Source: Pedobacter sp. ASV12
GTDB taxonomy: Bacteria; Bacteroidota; Bacteroidia; Sphingobacteriales; Sphingobacteriaceae
NCBI RefSeq assembly: GCF_016429155.1
Contig: NZ_JAELUC010000004.1
Span: forward strand, 1 to 64,000
Direction of reading: 5' to 3'
Length of the DNA stretch: 64,000 nucleotides
The notes under the pieces: model-generated
Databases searched by the model: none
Told to the model about the DNA's origin: nothing
Seen by the model: the letters and a program-made list of their open reading frames with translations, nothing else
Shown: piece by piece, positions 44,739 to 53,153 of the stretch
Layout of the letters: every line of letters starts with the position of its first letter
Position numbering within the stretch: the stretch's first letter is position 1
Made by a program: the position numbers and the translations under genes

Positions 44739-45428
44739 ATGTCTAAAGGAATTAAAATACTGATTGTTGAAGACGACGAAAATCTTCGTTTCTTGGTGGT
44801 ACACCGTTTACAGGCAGAAGGATACGAGGTGTTGGAGAACAGTGATGGACTAATAGCCGTGGAGACCATTGTAAACGAAAAGCCCGATATTGTGCTGCTC
44901 GATTGGATGCTGCCTGGCAAAGAGGGCTCTGAAGTATGCGAAGAAGTACGTAAGCAGGGCTATGAAGGCCTGGTGATTATGATGACAGCCAAAGCGCAGG
45001 ATGTAGATAAGATCGATGCCTATAATTTTGGAGCTTCTGATTATGTAACCAAGCCCTTTAACATGGACGTACTGGTAGCCATGCTCGATAGCAAGGTGAA
45101 GTTCCTGCTTAACAACGACCGTTCAGAAATACATCGTTTTGGCAACATGGAGCACCACCCGAATATCCATACCCTGTTTCGCGATGGCAAGAAAATAGAA
45201 CTGACCATTTTAGAAAACAGGATTTTGCTGTATTTCTTGCGCAATCCGAACAAGGTAATCAACCGCGACGAGCTGATGCTGGTGGTTTGGGGCTACAATT
45301 CGGATGTAAATACCCGTACCCTCGACATGCACATTGTAAGGCTACGCAAAAAGATTGAACTCAATCCCGATAATCCGCAATTGCTGCAAACCGTTCGCGG
45401 TATCGGCTACCGCTTTAATGCCGGATAA
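44739..45428 (+). CDS. OmpR/PhoB-family response regulator
   Basis: 229 residues. Receiver domain with acidic pair EDD (residues 11-13), phosphoacceptor Asp55 in VLLDWMLPG and Lys in DYVTKPF; C-terminal winged helix (about 130-229) with DELMLVVWGYNSDVNTRTLDMHIVRLRKKI and GIGYRFN. Paired with the upstream kinase. Ends in a candidate hairpin terminator facing the next, convergent gene. Confidence 0.94.
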   Translation: MSKGIKILIVEDDENLRFLVVHRLQAEGYEVLENSDGLIAVETIVNEKPDIVLLDWMLPGKEGSEVCEEVRKQGYEGLVIMMTAKAQDVDKIDAYNFGASDYVTKPFNMDVLVAMLDSKVKFLLNNDRSEIHRFGNMEHHPNIHTLFRDGKKIELTILENRILLYFLRNPNKVINRDELMLVVWGYNSDVNTRTLDMHIVRLRKKIELNPDNPQLLQTVRGIGYRFNAG

Positions 45429-45443
45429 AATATCCTGAAAACG

Positions 45444-45477
45444 CTTGCGGAGCTTTAACAACTTCGCAAGTCTTTCT
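45444..45477. terminator. Candidate terminator between convergent genes
   Basis: CTTGCG (45444-45449) pairs with CGCAAG (45465-45470) over a 15-base loop, followed by TCTTTCT. Short stem and imperfect T tract, so only moderate support. Confidence 0.4.
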
Positions 45478-45497
45478 AACAAAAAACTACCTCCGGT

Positions 45498-46388
45498 TTA
45501 AAAAAGCTTGTCCAGCAGATTGGTGGCAAACAACATGGCGCACTGTAGGATCATCATGCCGTCGAGCCACAAGAAATAATAGTATTCGCTTCTTTTCGGG
45601 CTCGATTTAAAAATGAGCCAGCCTGTTAAAAAAATGGTTAGGGCTAAAGCGGCCACATCAAGGTTGATGGTTTTGGTAAACAGCACCAGCAAGATCAGGT
45701 ACAACCCTAATATTACCAAACAAAAAAACCAGGCCTTTTTCTCCCACGAAGTTACCGTAATGGTTTTAAGCTCGTAGATTTTGTCTTGGAAAAGGTCCCT
45801 GCTATCGAAAGGAATGGTTAAGGCGCAGATGAACAGCAAACGCTGGGCAAGCAAAAGAATTGTTTCGCCTAGCGGAATGACAATGCCATAATTGTTTTCA
45901 AGCTCTACAATAGGCAGCAATACGCAGCTAACCGACCATATAAAGGCAATCAGAAACAATTTGATAACCGGCAGGTTGCGCAGGATTATCTTTTTTTGGT
46001 CTAGCGTAAGAAAAGGGAAATTATAAGCCACGGCAATAATACCTACAAAACCCATCAGCAATTTGGCCTGCATGCTTAAGTACAGCAAAGCTAGTGGTAT
46101 GATGCACAGGATGGCAATCATCGTTATCGATATCATTAAGCGATGATGCGCAAAGAACCAGTCTATTCTCTTGAACTGCGATTTTTGCAGGTCGGCCGGC
46201 TTGGTTAAGAGTACGCTGAGGTTATAGCTAATGAGTGTGGCAAAGAACAAAAACGCCAATACATATCGATCTGCCGGAAGCCCCAGTAAATAATAGGTAA
46301 CCAAGCCTTGTGCAACGGCACAAACAGCAATAAAAATATTGCTGAAAAGCAGAAAGTCCAGAACAGAAAAAAGTATTTTTTTAAACAT
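45498..46388 (-). CDS. UbiA-like membrane protein, first Asp motif missing
   Basis: 296 residues with about eight to nine membrane helices. The layout follows UbiA prenyltransferases: a second-motif-like DSRDLFQDKIYELKTITV in a cytoplasmic loop at about residues 196-213 resembles DxxDxxxDxxxxxxT. The first motif that should bind prenyl diphosphate (NxxxDxxxD) is replaced by NLSVLLTKPADLQKSQFKRIDW, with no proper Asp pair. It is a distant paralogue of the next gene, transcribed away from it. UbiA-type prenyl transfer is doubtful; function unknown. Confidence 0.7.
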   Translation of the reverse strand: MFKKILFSVLDFLLFSNIFIAVCAVAQGLVTYYLLGLPADRYVLAFLFFATLISYNLSVLLTKPADLQKSQFKRIDWFFAHHRLMISITMIAILCIIPLALLYLSMQAKLLMGFVGIIAVAYNFPFLTLDQKKIILRNLPVIKLFLIAFIWSVSCVLLPIVELENNYGIVIPLGETILLLAQRLLFICALTIPFDSRDLFQDKIYELKTITVTSWEKKAWFFCLVILGLYLILLVLFTKTINLDVAALALTIFLTGWLIFKSSPKRSEYYYFLWLDGMMILQCAMLFATNLLDKLF

Positions 46389-46538
46389 TTCTCGTTAATT
46401 GGCTCATTTGGTCTATTGGCCAATAATTAGCTCGGCATGAATGTAAATATCGCAATTTCCGGCAAAATATCAACCCCGTTGCTTCAGCCTCAAAAATCAT
46501 AGCTACAAGCTGCTTGATAATTGTTTATTTTTGAATGA

Positions 46539-47450
46539 ATGGTAGGCAAGCTCATCAGGTCGATTTTTTTTGGCAACTATTTCGTTGGTATGCTGGCCGT
46601 TGCCCTTACCATAGAAGCTTGTTTGCAATTGGGGCTGCCTTTCCCTTCGGCCACTTATTTTGTACTGCTTTTCATATCGCCTACGGTTTATTACACCTAT
46701 GCATACAGAGGTGCCATGAAGCTGCAAAAACCAGCCAATTTGCGGGCAAAATGGTATGCCGAGAACAGGACCTTCGTGAAGTATAGCCAATGGATCTTAT
46801 TTGCCGTTTCGATGTTGCTGGCTACTTATTTGTTGGTGAAGAATATAGCCGGCGTTTTAAGCCTGCCCAGGGATTATTGGGCCAGTATAGTGGTAATTCT
46901 GTGTGCCGGCGCATTTTATTACGGTTTGTTGCCCCGCTCTTTTTTAAGCCTCAACCTACGCAACAAGGGCTGGCTCAAAGCTTTTGTAATTGGATTTGTA
47001 TGGGCCTGTTGCGCGAATGTGCTGTTGCTGATCATCTTAAAAATAGAGCTCGATATCAACGATAAGGATTGGCCTTTATGGATTTGGCTTTTTGTTAAAA
47101 ATTGGATGTTCTGCACCGTAAACGCCATCATGTTCGACATTAAGGATTATCCCACCGATGCCAATAAGGATTTGCGGACTTTTGTGGTCCGTTATGGCTT
47201 GCGCGCTACCATTTTCTATATTTTAATCCCCTTGCTGGTTATTGGGCTGGCTTCGCTGTTGATTTTTGCACATTACCGGCATTTTCATGCGTTGCAACTG
47301 TTGTTCAATACCTTGCCCTTTATGGCTACCATTGTTGTTGCCTATTCCATGCGCAAGCGCCATAAAATCCTCTACTATTTAATGGTGATAGATGGGCTGA
47401 TTTTATTTAAATCGATTTGTGGGATTTTAGGTGTGCTTACTTATGGCTAA
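46539..47450 (+). CDS. UbiA-like membrane protein, paralogue
   Basis: 303 residues, about eight to nine membrane helices, paralogous to the divergent neighbour. The second motif is well kept: FDIKDYPTDANKDLRTFVVRYG, as in UbiA enzymes (DIxDxxxDxxxxxRTxxVRxG). The first motif region reads AYRGAMKLQKPANLRAKW, without Asp. A TATTTTTG -7 element at 46526-46533 would give an almost leaderless transcript. The stop overlaps the methyltransferase start by 8 bases (ATGGCTAA), so the two are translationally coupled. Could be a prenyltransferase with an altered donor site, but this is uncertain. Confidence 0.72.
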   Translation: MVGKLIRSIFFGNYFVGMLAVALTIEACLQLGLPFPSATYFVLLFISPTVYYTYAYRGAMKLQKPANLRAKWYAENRTFVKYSQWILFAVSMLLATYLLVKNIAGVLSLPRDYWASIVVILCAGAFYYGLLPRSFLSLNLRNKGWLKAFVIGFVWACCANVLLLIILKIELDINDKDWPLWIWLFVKNWMFCTVNAIMFDIKDYPTDANKDLRTFVVRYGLRATIFYILIPLLVIGLASLLIFAHYRHFHALQLLFNTLPFMATIVVAYSMRKRHKILYYLMVIDGLILFKSICGILGVLTYG

Positions 47451-48075
47451 GCGAGAACCCTCTTATGATAAAATAGCTCAGCACTACGATTTTTTAAGCC
47501 GACTGGTGTTTTTTAAATCGCAGGTAAAGGCGCAAACCGAACAGTTGGGCTATATCAAACACTGCAAAAAGCTGCTTATTGTTGGTGGGGGCACAGGGTG
47601 GATTTTGAAAGACCTGAATGCCATAACCCAGCCCATTGCCATCGTTTTTGTAGAAGCGTCCATTGAGATGATTGCATTGGCCAAAAAAGTCGATACACAT
47701 CACGCCGTCGAATTTGTTCATCAGGATATTGAAACCTACCAAACCGACCAGTTTTTTGATGCCGTACTCACGCCCTTCTTGTTCGATAATTTTGATTGGG
47801 CAAAGGCCGAAAAAGTATTCGCCCATATTGATGCTTTATTGGCCACAAAAGGGATTTGGATTGATGTTGATTTCTACCTGAACAGACAATCGGCGCTATG
47901 GAAAAGAACAATACTCAAGACTATGCATTTGTTTTTCAGGTTCATCAATGTTGTTCGCGTAAACGATCTGATAGACACTTCTCCGTTTTTTAAACCTCAA
48001 TACATCCCAATAACCGAAAAGCATTATTACGGCAATTTCATTAAAGCGGTGGTTTATCAAAAACGGTTGCCTTAA
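47443..48075 (+). CDS. Class I SAM-dependent methyltransferase
   Basis: About 210 residues. Start ATG 47443 overlaps the upstream stop; the GTG-initiated frame at 47431 is less likely. Motif I is LLIVGGGTGWIL, followed by FVEASIEMIALAKK, a VEFVHQDIE segment and FDAVLTPFLFDNF. The family methylates small molecules, lipids or quinones. Coupling with a UbiA-like membrane protein suggests a lipid or quinone-type substrate, by context only. N-terminal PSYDKIAQHYDFLSRLVF is like UbiE/COQ5-type methyltransferases. Confidence 0.85.
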   Translation: MAKREPSYDKIAQHYDFLSRLVFFKSQVKAQTEQLGYIKHCKKLLIVGGGTGWILKDLNAITQPIAIVFVEASIEMIALAKKVDTHHAVEFVHQDIETYQTDQFFDAVLTPFLFDNFDWAKAEKVFAHIDALLATKGIWIDVDFYLNRQSALWKRTILKTMHLFFRFINVVRVNDLIDTSPFFKPQYIPITEKHYYGNFIKAVVYQKRLP

Positions 48076-48101
48076 AGCGATGGGCTATCTCTGTACTGGA
48101 T

Positions 48102-49349
48102 TTATGCCCTTTGCAAGGTGAAAATCGTGATTTCGGGCAAAATCCCTACGCGGCCAGGATAGCCCAAAAAACCATAGCCCACGTTTACATAAAGCTGTTG
48201 TTGCTTTTCGCGGTAAAGTCCGGCCCACTCCTTGTAAATGTACTGCACCGGGCTCCATTGAAACTCTTTAAGCCTTACGCCAAACTGCATGCCATGTGTG
48301 TGGCCACTAAACATGGCATCGATTTGCGGGTATTTTTCCAATACCTCGCCACGCCAATGCGAAGGATCGTGCGAAAGCAGCAGCTTAACCGGCAAATCGT
48401 CGGTGTTTTGCGTAGCCAGTTCCATTTTGCCGTATTTCGGAAAACGGCCCATGCCCCAATTCTCGATGCCCAAAATGCCGATTTCTTCGCCACCAACTTT
48501 GAGCCGGCGATGTTCATTCATCAGTAAGTCGTAACCCATAATCTTATGGGTAGCAATCATATCCTGCAGGTTTTTGACCTTGGCTGGCGAAGTTCCCCTG
48601 CCAAAATAATAATCGCCGTAATCGTGGTTGCCCAAGGTAGAATAAACACCCAATGGGGCTTTGACCTTGGCAAAAATATCCTGATAATCTTTGACCTCGC
48701 TGGTGAGGTTGTTCACCAAATCGCCGGTGAAGAACACAAAATCGGGTTTTTCGGCCATCAGCATTTCTACGCCACCTTTTACCGCTGTTTTATTGTAAAA
48801 GCTGCCCGAATGGATATCTGAAATCTGCGCCATGGTAATGCCATCAAACGCTTTGGGCAGGTTGGGCAATACCAAACGCACCCTTCTGATTTGGTAATCG
48901 TAGGCGCCCGAAATAATGCCCCAGCTCAACGAACTAAGCGGAACGGCGGCCGCCACCAATCCGGCTTTAACCAAAAATGCCGAACGGCTAATGGGTTCGC
49001 CGGCTATGGGCTCGGTTGCTTTAGCAGGTTCTCGTTTGTGCTTAAAAAGCTTGATGGCCAACCGCCTCAAATCGTCGATGAGCAAGAAAGGCAGCATAAA
49101 CACTTTGGCGGTTGAAAGCAGGAAGAAGGCCACCAGTATAATGGCTCTGATGGTCAGGAACAAGTTGAGGTAAATGGCACAAAATACCCCAACAATCAGT
49201 ACCAGGCTAAGGGCCCACCAAATGTAGGCGAAAATGCGCCTGGTTTTGGCCGACCATTTTTTAAAAACGTTTAGGATGGCGTAATAACAATAGAAATCAA
49301 GTGCCAAAACAACCAGACACAGGATAGAAAGAAAGAGGCTACGACCCAT
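48102..49349 (-). CDS. Membrane-anchored metallophosphoesterase
   Basis: 415 residues. Three or four N-terminal membrane helices (residues 1-95), a linker, then a calcineurin-like phosphoesterase from about residue 150: DIHSG, GDLVNN, GNHDYGDYYFGRG, LLSHDPSHW, GHTHGMQFG, all metal-binding motifs present. This is the YkuE/UDP-diacylglucosamine-type branch with membrane helices. A Ser/Ala-rich TAT-like stretch (SRSAFLVKAGLVAAAVPLSS) lies just before the catalytic domain. Phosphoester substrate unknown; probably a membrane lipid or nucleotide. Converges on the methyltransferase. Confidence 0.9.
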   Translation of the reverse strand: MGRSLFLSILCLVVLALDFYCYYAILNVFKKWSAKTRRIFAYIWWALSLVLIVGVFCAIYLNLFLTIRAIILVAFFLLSTAKVFMLPFLLIDDLRRLAIKLFKHKREPAKATEPIAGEPISRSAFLVKAGLVAAAVPLSSLSWGIISGAYDYQIRRVRLVLPNLPKAFDGITMAQISDIHSGSFYNKTAVKGGVEMLMAEKPDFVFFTGDLVNNLTSEVKDYQDIFAKVKAPLGVYSTLGNHDYGDYYFGRGTSPAKVKNLQDMIATHKIMGYDLLMNEHRRLKVGGEEIGILGIENWGMGRFPKYGKMELATQNTDDLPVKLLLSHDPSHWRGEVLEKYPQIDAMFSGHTHGMQFGVRLKEFQWSPVQYIYKEWAGLYREKQQQLYVNVGYGFLGYPGRVGILPEITIFTLQRA

Positions 49350-49372
49350 ATATAAAGCTTGAAGTGCTAAAA

Positions 49373-50857
49373 TTACCTAAAATCTTCTTCATCTTCATCG
49401 CTGAGGTCGGCATTGAACAAACTATCGAACATATCGGCAAAGCCAAAACCACTATTCAGGTAGTTTTTGTTCAGCTGAGAAAATGCAGCCAGGCCATGCA
49501 ACACAAATTCCATGAGCAGCAAGGTTTGGGTTTCGCTCAGTTTGGGATGGAACTGTTGCACCAGTTCGTGCAGTCCATCTACCTCCATCAAGGTTTTTTG
49601 ATATTGTGCAAACGTAAGGTCGTCGGCTATATCAATGGTGTTGCCTTCGGTAAACCATTCGGTAATTTTGGTATAAGGATTGGCTGTTCTGCTCTTTTTG
49701 GCTCTTTCGGGATCAGGGAAATAACGTGCAAACAAGTGCTTAATGGCTTTGCCGATCAGGGTATGGGCTACCTTGGCAGGGCCTTCGAGCTCGCCCTCGT
49801 AAACCAGTTCTATTTTTCCGGTTATTGCCGGAATGATACCACTTAAATCAGACAGTCGGACAAAAGTGCTTGGTTCGCGGTTGATGAGCATCCTGCGTTC
49901 GGCATTGCTGATCAGGTTCTCGTAGGCCGATATGGTTAAACGCGCCGATACGCCCGATTTTTGGTCAATATATTCGCTTTTGCGCGCTTCGAAAGCAATT
50001 TGCTCTACCAGGTCTTTCACCAATCCATCAGCTTCGATCAGGTTGCGTTGCTCGTCGGTAAGCCTGGCTTCCTGGAAGGTAATCTTTCTCGAAATCTCGA
50101 TACTTTTTGGATAATGGGTCAGAATTTGGCTTTCGATTCGGTCTTTTAACGGGGTAACAATACTGCCACGGTTGGTATAATCCTCCGGATTGGCTGTAAA
50201 CACAAACTGTACATCTAAAGGTAAACGGAGTTTAAAACCCCTGATCTGGATGTCTTTTTCCTGTAGCATGTTAAACAGCGCCACTTGGATCCTGGCCTGG
50301 AGGTCGGGCAGTTCGTTGATGACGAAAATGCTTCGGTGCGCCCTTGGAATTAGGCCAAAGTGGATTACCCTTTCGTCGTTGTAGGTTAATTTAAGTGTGG
50401 CGGCTTTGATGGGGTCAACATCGCCAATCAGATCGGCAACGGTTACATCGGGTGTGGCTAGCTTTTCGGTATAGCGCTCACTGCGGTGCTGCCATAAAAT
50501 AGGGGTATCGTCGCCTTTTAGGGCAATTTCGTTTTTGGCATGCCAGGAAATAGGATTCAATGGATCGTCGAAAATCTCGCTTCCGGCTACATAGGGAATA
50601 TACTCGTCGAGCAGGTTCACCATCAAACGCGCAATACGGGTTTTGGCCTGGCCGCGCAAACCCAGCAGCAAAATGTTGTGCCTAGAAAGAATGGCGGTCT
50701 GCAGTTCTGGAATTACGGTTTCGTCATAGCCCAAAATGCCTTCAAATCCAGCTTCTTTAAGCTGTAATTGTTTAATGAGGTTTTTCCTGAGCTCGTCTTT
50801 AACGCTGAGCGATTTATAGTTGGAGGCTTTGAGTTCGCCTAGGGTTTTTGCTTGCAT
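49373..50857 (-). CDS. ChlI/MoxR-like AAA+ ATPase
   Basis: About 494 residues. Start ATG 50857 (the frame opens a little earlier). Walker A GLRGQAKT at 66-73, Walker B SIFVINELPDL, sensor segment FVFTANPEDYTNRG and a C-terminal AAA lid, closest to the magnesium-chelatase I/MoxR group. The gene product is ATP-powered and works with a VWA protein, here the next gene on the same strand. Non-photosynthetic bacteria use such pairs as chaperones that load metal or cofactors, but no target gene is next to this pair. The C-terminus is Asp/Glu-rich. Confidence 0.87.
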   Translation of the reverse strand: MQAKTLGELKASNYKSLSVKDELRKNLIKQLQLKEAGFEGILGYDETVIPELQTAILSRHNILLLGLRGQAKTRIARLMVNLLDEYIPYVAGSEIFDDPLNPISWHAKNEIALKGDDTPILWQHRSERYTEKLATPDVTVADLIGDVDPIKAATLKLTYNDERVIHFGLIPRAHRSIFVINELPDLQARIQVALFNMLQEKDIQIRGFKLRLPLDVQFVFTANPEDYTNRGSIVTPLKDRIESQILTHYPKSIEISRKITFQEARLTDEQRNLIEADGLVKDLVEQIAFEARKSEYIDQKSGVSARLTISAYENLISNAERRMLINREPSTFVRLSDLSGIIPAITGKIELVYEGELEGPAKVAHTLIGKAIKHLFARYFPDPERAKKSRTANPYTKITEWFTEGNTIDIADDLTFAQYQKTLMEVDGLHELVQQFHPKLSETQTLLLMEFVLHGLAAFSQLNKNYLNSGFGFADMFDSLFNADLSDEDEEDFR

Positions 50858-50929
50858 GTTTAAGTGGGGTGCCCGAAGCCGCAAGTTGGAAGTCTGGTTT
50901 ATCTCCGGACTTCCAGCTCAAACTTCTGA

Positions 50930-52021
50930 CTATTTTACGGTTTTTCTTCTGTTCTTTATGTAGTCTTCAAAAATGTATTCGCCAAGGCCCGTTAACGAGC
51001 TGTAAAAAGCCCGGCCACCGTTAATTTGCGTAAACTGCCTTACAAACTGTTGGAGGTAAGGGTCTTGGGCAATCATGAAGGTGGTAATCGGGATGTTGAG
51101 CCGTTTGCATTGCGCGGCCATGTTCAGTGTTTTGCCGATTACTTTCCGGTCAAGGCCCATGCTGTTCTTGTAATAGCGGCCATTTTCCTTGAGGCAGGTT
51201 GGTTTGCCATCGGTAATCATAAATATCTGCTTGTTGTGCGTTTTACGTCTGCGCAACAGGTCTGTAGCCAATTCGAGGCCAGCCAGGGTATTGGTGTGGT
51301 AGGGCCCAACTTGCAGGTAAGGCAGGTCTTTGATGGTGATAGGCCAGGCATCGTTGCCAAAAACCACAATATCGAGCGTATCTTTTGGGTATTTGGTTTT
51401 GATGAGCTCGGCCAGGGCCATGGCGGTTTTTTTGGCTGGCGTAATGCGGTCTTCGCCATACAAAATCATCGAGTGCGAAATATCGATCATGAGTACGGTA
51501 GAGGTGAGGGTTTTGTAGTCTTTTTCCTCTACTTCCAAGTCGCGCTCGGTTAAGGTAAAGTTGCCAATGCCGTGGTTAACCTGTGCATTTTGGATAGAAG
51601 CGGTCATGTCTATCTGGTCGAGGCTGTCGCCGAAGGCATATTCTCGCCTGTCGGCATTTTTCTCTTCGCCAACCCCCGAAATGTTGCTGTTATGATTTCC
51701 TTTGCCCGCTTTTTTCAGTTTGCCAAAAATTTCTTCCAAGGCCGATTTACGGATGGTCTGCTCGGTTTTGGCAGTAATCTTTACTTCGCCGTTTTCTTCC
51801 TTCAGGTAGCCCTTTTCCTTCAAGTCGTCAATAAAATCGCCCATGGCGTAATCGTTATTGGTAAACTTGTATTTCTTGTCGAGCTCGTTCATCCAAGCCA
51901 ATGCTTCGCCCGCATCGCCAGCCGTATAATTGAGCAATTCGGTAAAAAGCTTTAGCATTTCATCGAAACCGCCTTTGGGCAGGTCGTTAGGCCTGAATTT
52001 GGAAAACTGAAAACCTCTCAT
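50930..52021 (-). CDS. VWA domain protein, partner of the AAA+ ATPase
   Basis: 363 residues. N-terminal helical part (about 1-140), then a von Willebrand A domain (about 170-345) with an intact MIDAS: Asp180-x-Ser182-x-Ser184 in MIDISHSM, Thr in THNK/TNTLAG and Asp in MITDGKPT. ChlD/BchD and CoxE-type proteins have the same layout. Same strand as the ATPase, with 72 bases between. The likely model is ATPase ring plus VWA adaptor that binds a client; the client is unknown. Confidence 0.88.
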   Translation of the reverse strand: MRGFQFSKFRPNDLPKGGFDEMLKLFTELLNYTAGDAGEALAWMNELDKKYKFTNNDYAMGDFIDDLKEKGYLKEENGEVKITAKTEQTIRKSALEEIFGKLKKAGKGNHNSNISGVGEEKNADRREYAFGDSLDQIDMTASIQNAQVNHGIGNFTLTERDLEVEEKDYKTLTSTVLMIDISHSMILYGEDRITPAKKTAMALAELIKTKYPKDTLDIVVFGNDAWPITIKDLPYLQVGPYHTNTLAGLELATDLLRRRKTHNKQIFMITDGKPTCLKENGRYYKNSMGLDRKVIGKTLNMAAQCKRLNIPITTFMIAQDPYLQQFVRQFTQINGGRAFYSSLTGLGEYIFEDYIKNRRKTVK

Positions 52022-52112
52022 TCGAATTATATTAACGAAATATCGAAGTTAAAGGTTTGAACCAAGATTATTTTAAGCCTGATGTCATTTTTAGGGTCGC
52101 GCGGCAACCTAC

Positions 52113-52493
52113 TTACGTACTTCTTTTAAATGTAGGTTCTTTTTCGAAAAGCAGCACGAGCACAATGCCAATGGTGTAGGCCATCAGGTCGGTCCACGCA
52201 AAAGAATTGCCCATCACTACGTTGGCCAGATGCGAATTTTGTAGGCCCAGCCATTTTACGTATTGAAAATACTGCAGTATCTCGATCAGGTAGGCGAAAA
52301 TCAATACGGCTATGGCCGTTGGAAGTACAGGAACGGGGAGAAAGCTTTTGACCGCATAGTACAGCAAAATAACGACGAGTACATCGCCAATGTAGGGCCT
52401 GATGATGGCATCGTGGATGTAAAGTGCAATGAATACTTCGATCAAAAAGATTAAAATGGCCAGTAGAAAGTACTTGAGGTTAAAGCGGAACAT
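52113..52493 (-). CDS. DUF2809 membrane protein
   Basis: 126 residues with about four membrane helices. The DUF2809 signature is visible: FNLKYFLLAILIFLIEVFIALY, IRPYIGDVLVVILLYYAVKSF, AYLIEILQYFQYVKWLGL, and ending LMAYTIGIVLVLLFEK. Widely distributed; function not assigned. Confidence 0.88.
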   Translation of the reverse strand: MFRFNLKYFLLAILIFLIEVFIALYIHDAIIRPYIGDVLVVILLYYAVKSFLPVPVLPTAIAVLIFAYLIEILQYFQYVKWLGLQNSHLANVVMGNSFAWTDLMAYTIGIVLVLLFEKEPTFKRST

Positions 52494-52625
52494 CAGAGTT
52501 GAGATTGATAATTTAGCAGTCCGGCGATGTTTGTCACGTTAGACTTCAAAATGATGCACAAATGTTGAACCAGTTTTTGGCCAAGCGAAAATAATCTTAT
52601 CTTCAAAACAAATTAGACCTGAAAA

Positions 52626-53057
52626 ATGATGAAGAAAATAGCTATGTTTTGCTTAGGGTGTATGTTGGCCACGGGCGTGTTTGCCCAAAGCAAAGCTGAT
52701 AGGCAAGCCATTTTGGATGTGCTCGAAAAACAGCGCGGTGCCTGGAACAAAGGCGATGTGGAAGCCTACATGCAGGGCTATTGGAAAAACGACAGCCTGC
52801 TTTTTGTAGGCAAAAGCGGACCAACTTATGGCTGGCAACAAACGTTGGACAATTATAAAAGGGGCTATCCCGATAAATCGGCCATGGGCTTTTTGACTTT
52901 CGGTATCAAAAAAGTAGATTTTTTGGCGAAGGATAGGGCTTTTGTACTGGGAAGCTGGAACCTAAAGCGCGAAAAGGACGAACCCAAAGGTTATTTTACG
53001 CTGTTGCTACGTAAAATAAACGGCCAGTGGAAAGTGGTAGTTGATCATAGCAGCTAA
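52626..53057 (+). CDS. Exported SnoaL/NTF2-like protein
   Basis: 143 residues (start ATG 52626 or 52629, undecided). Signal peptide ends near GVFAQ. The mature part is a DUF4440/SnoaL-like cone: ADRQAILDVLEKQRGAWNKGDVEAYMQGYWKNDSLLFV, later FVLGSWNLKREKDEPKGYFTLLLRKINGQWKVVVDHSS. Such folds serve as small-molecule binding or ketosteroid-isomerase-like pockets; no active residues can be assigned. Confidence 0.85.
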   Translation: MMKKIAMFCLGCMLATGVFAQSKADRQAILDVLEKQRGAWNKGDVEAYMQGYWKNDSLLFVGKSGPTYGWQQTLDNYKRGYPDKSAMGFLTFGIKKVDFLAKDRAFVLGSWNLKREKDEPKGYFTLLLRKINGQWKVVVDHSS

Positions 53058-53080
53058 TCGAAAACATAGCGGAAGTTGAG

Positions 53081-53119
53081 CTACAAAAAGTGCAAGATTC
53101 TGCACGGAACAGTTTGTAG
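53081..53119. repeat. Nested inverted repeat between convergent genes
   Basis: Outer arms CTACAAA (53081-53087) and TTTGTAG (53113-53119) enclose inner arms GTGCA (53090-53094) and TGCAC (53101-53105). Lies between the SnoaL-like gene (+) and the acetyltransferase (-). No T tract beside it, so terminator status is weak; it could be a two-way terminator or RNA stabiliser. Confidence 0.4.
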
Positions 53120-53153
53120 TTTGCAATAGGCCATTGTGCTAAATTTTTAAAAT

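Noticed and set aside
51026-51553. Plus-strand open frame of 175 residues opposite the VWA gene
   Set aside because: The minus-strand VWA protein has an intact MIDAS; the plus frame has no recognisable features.
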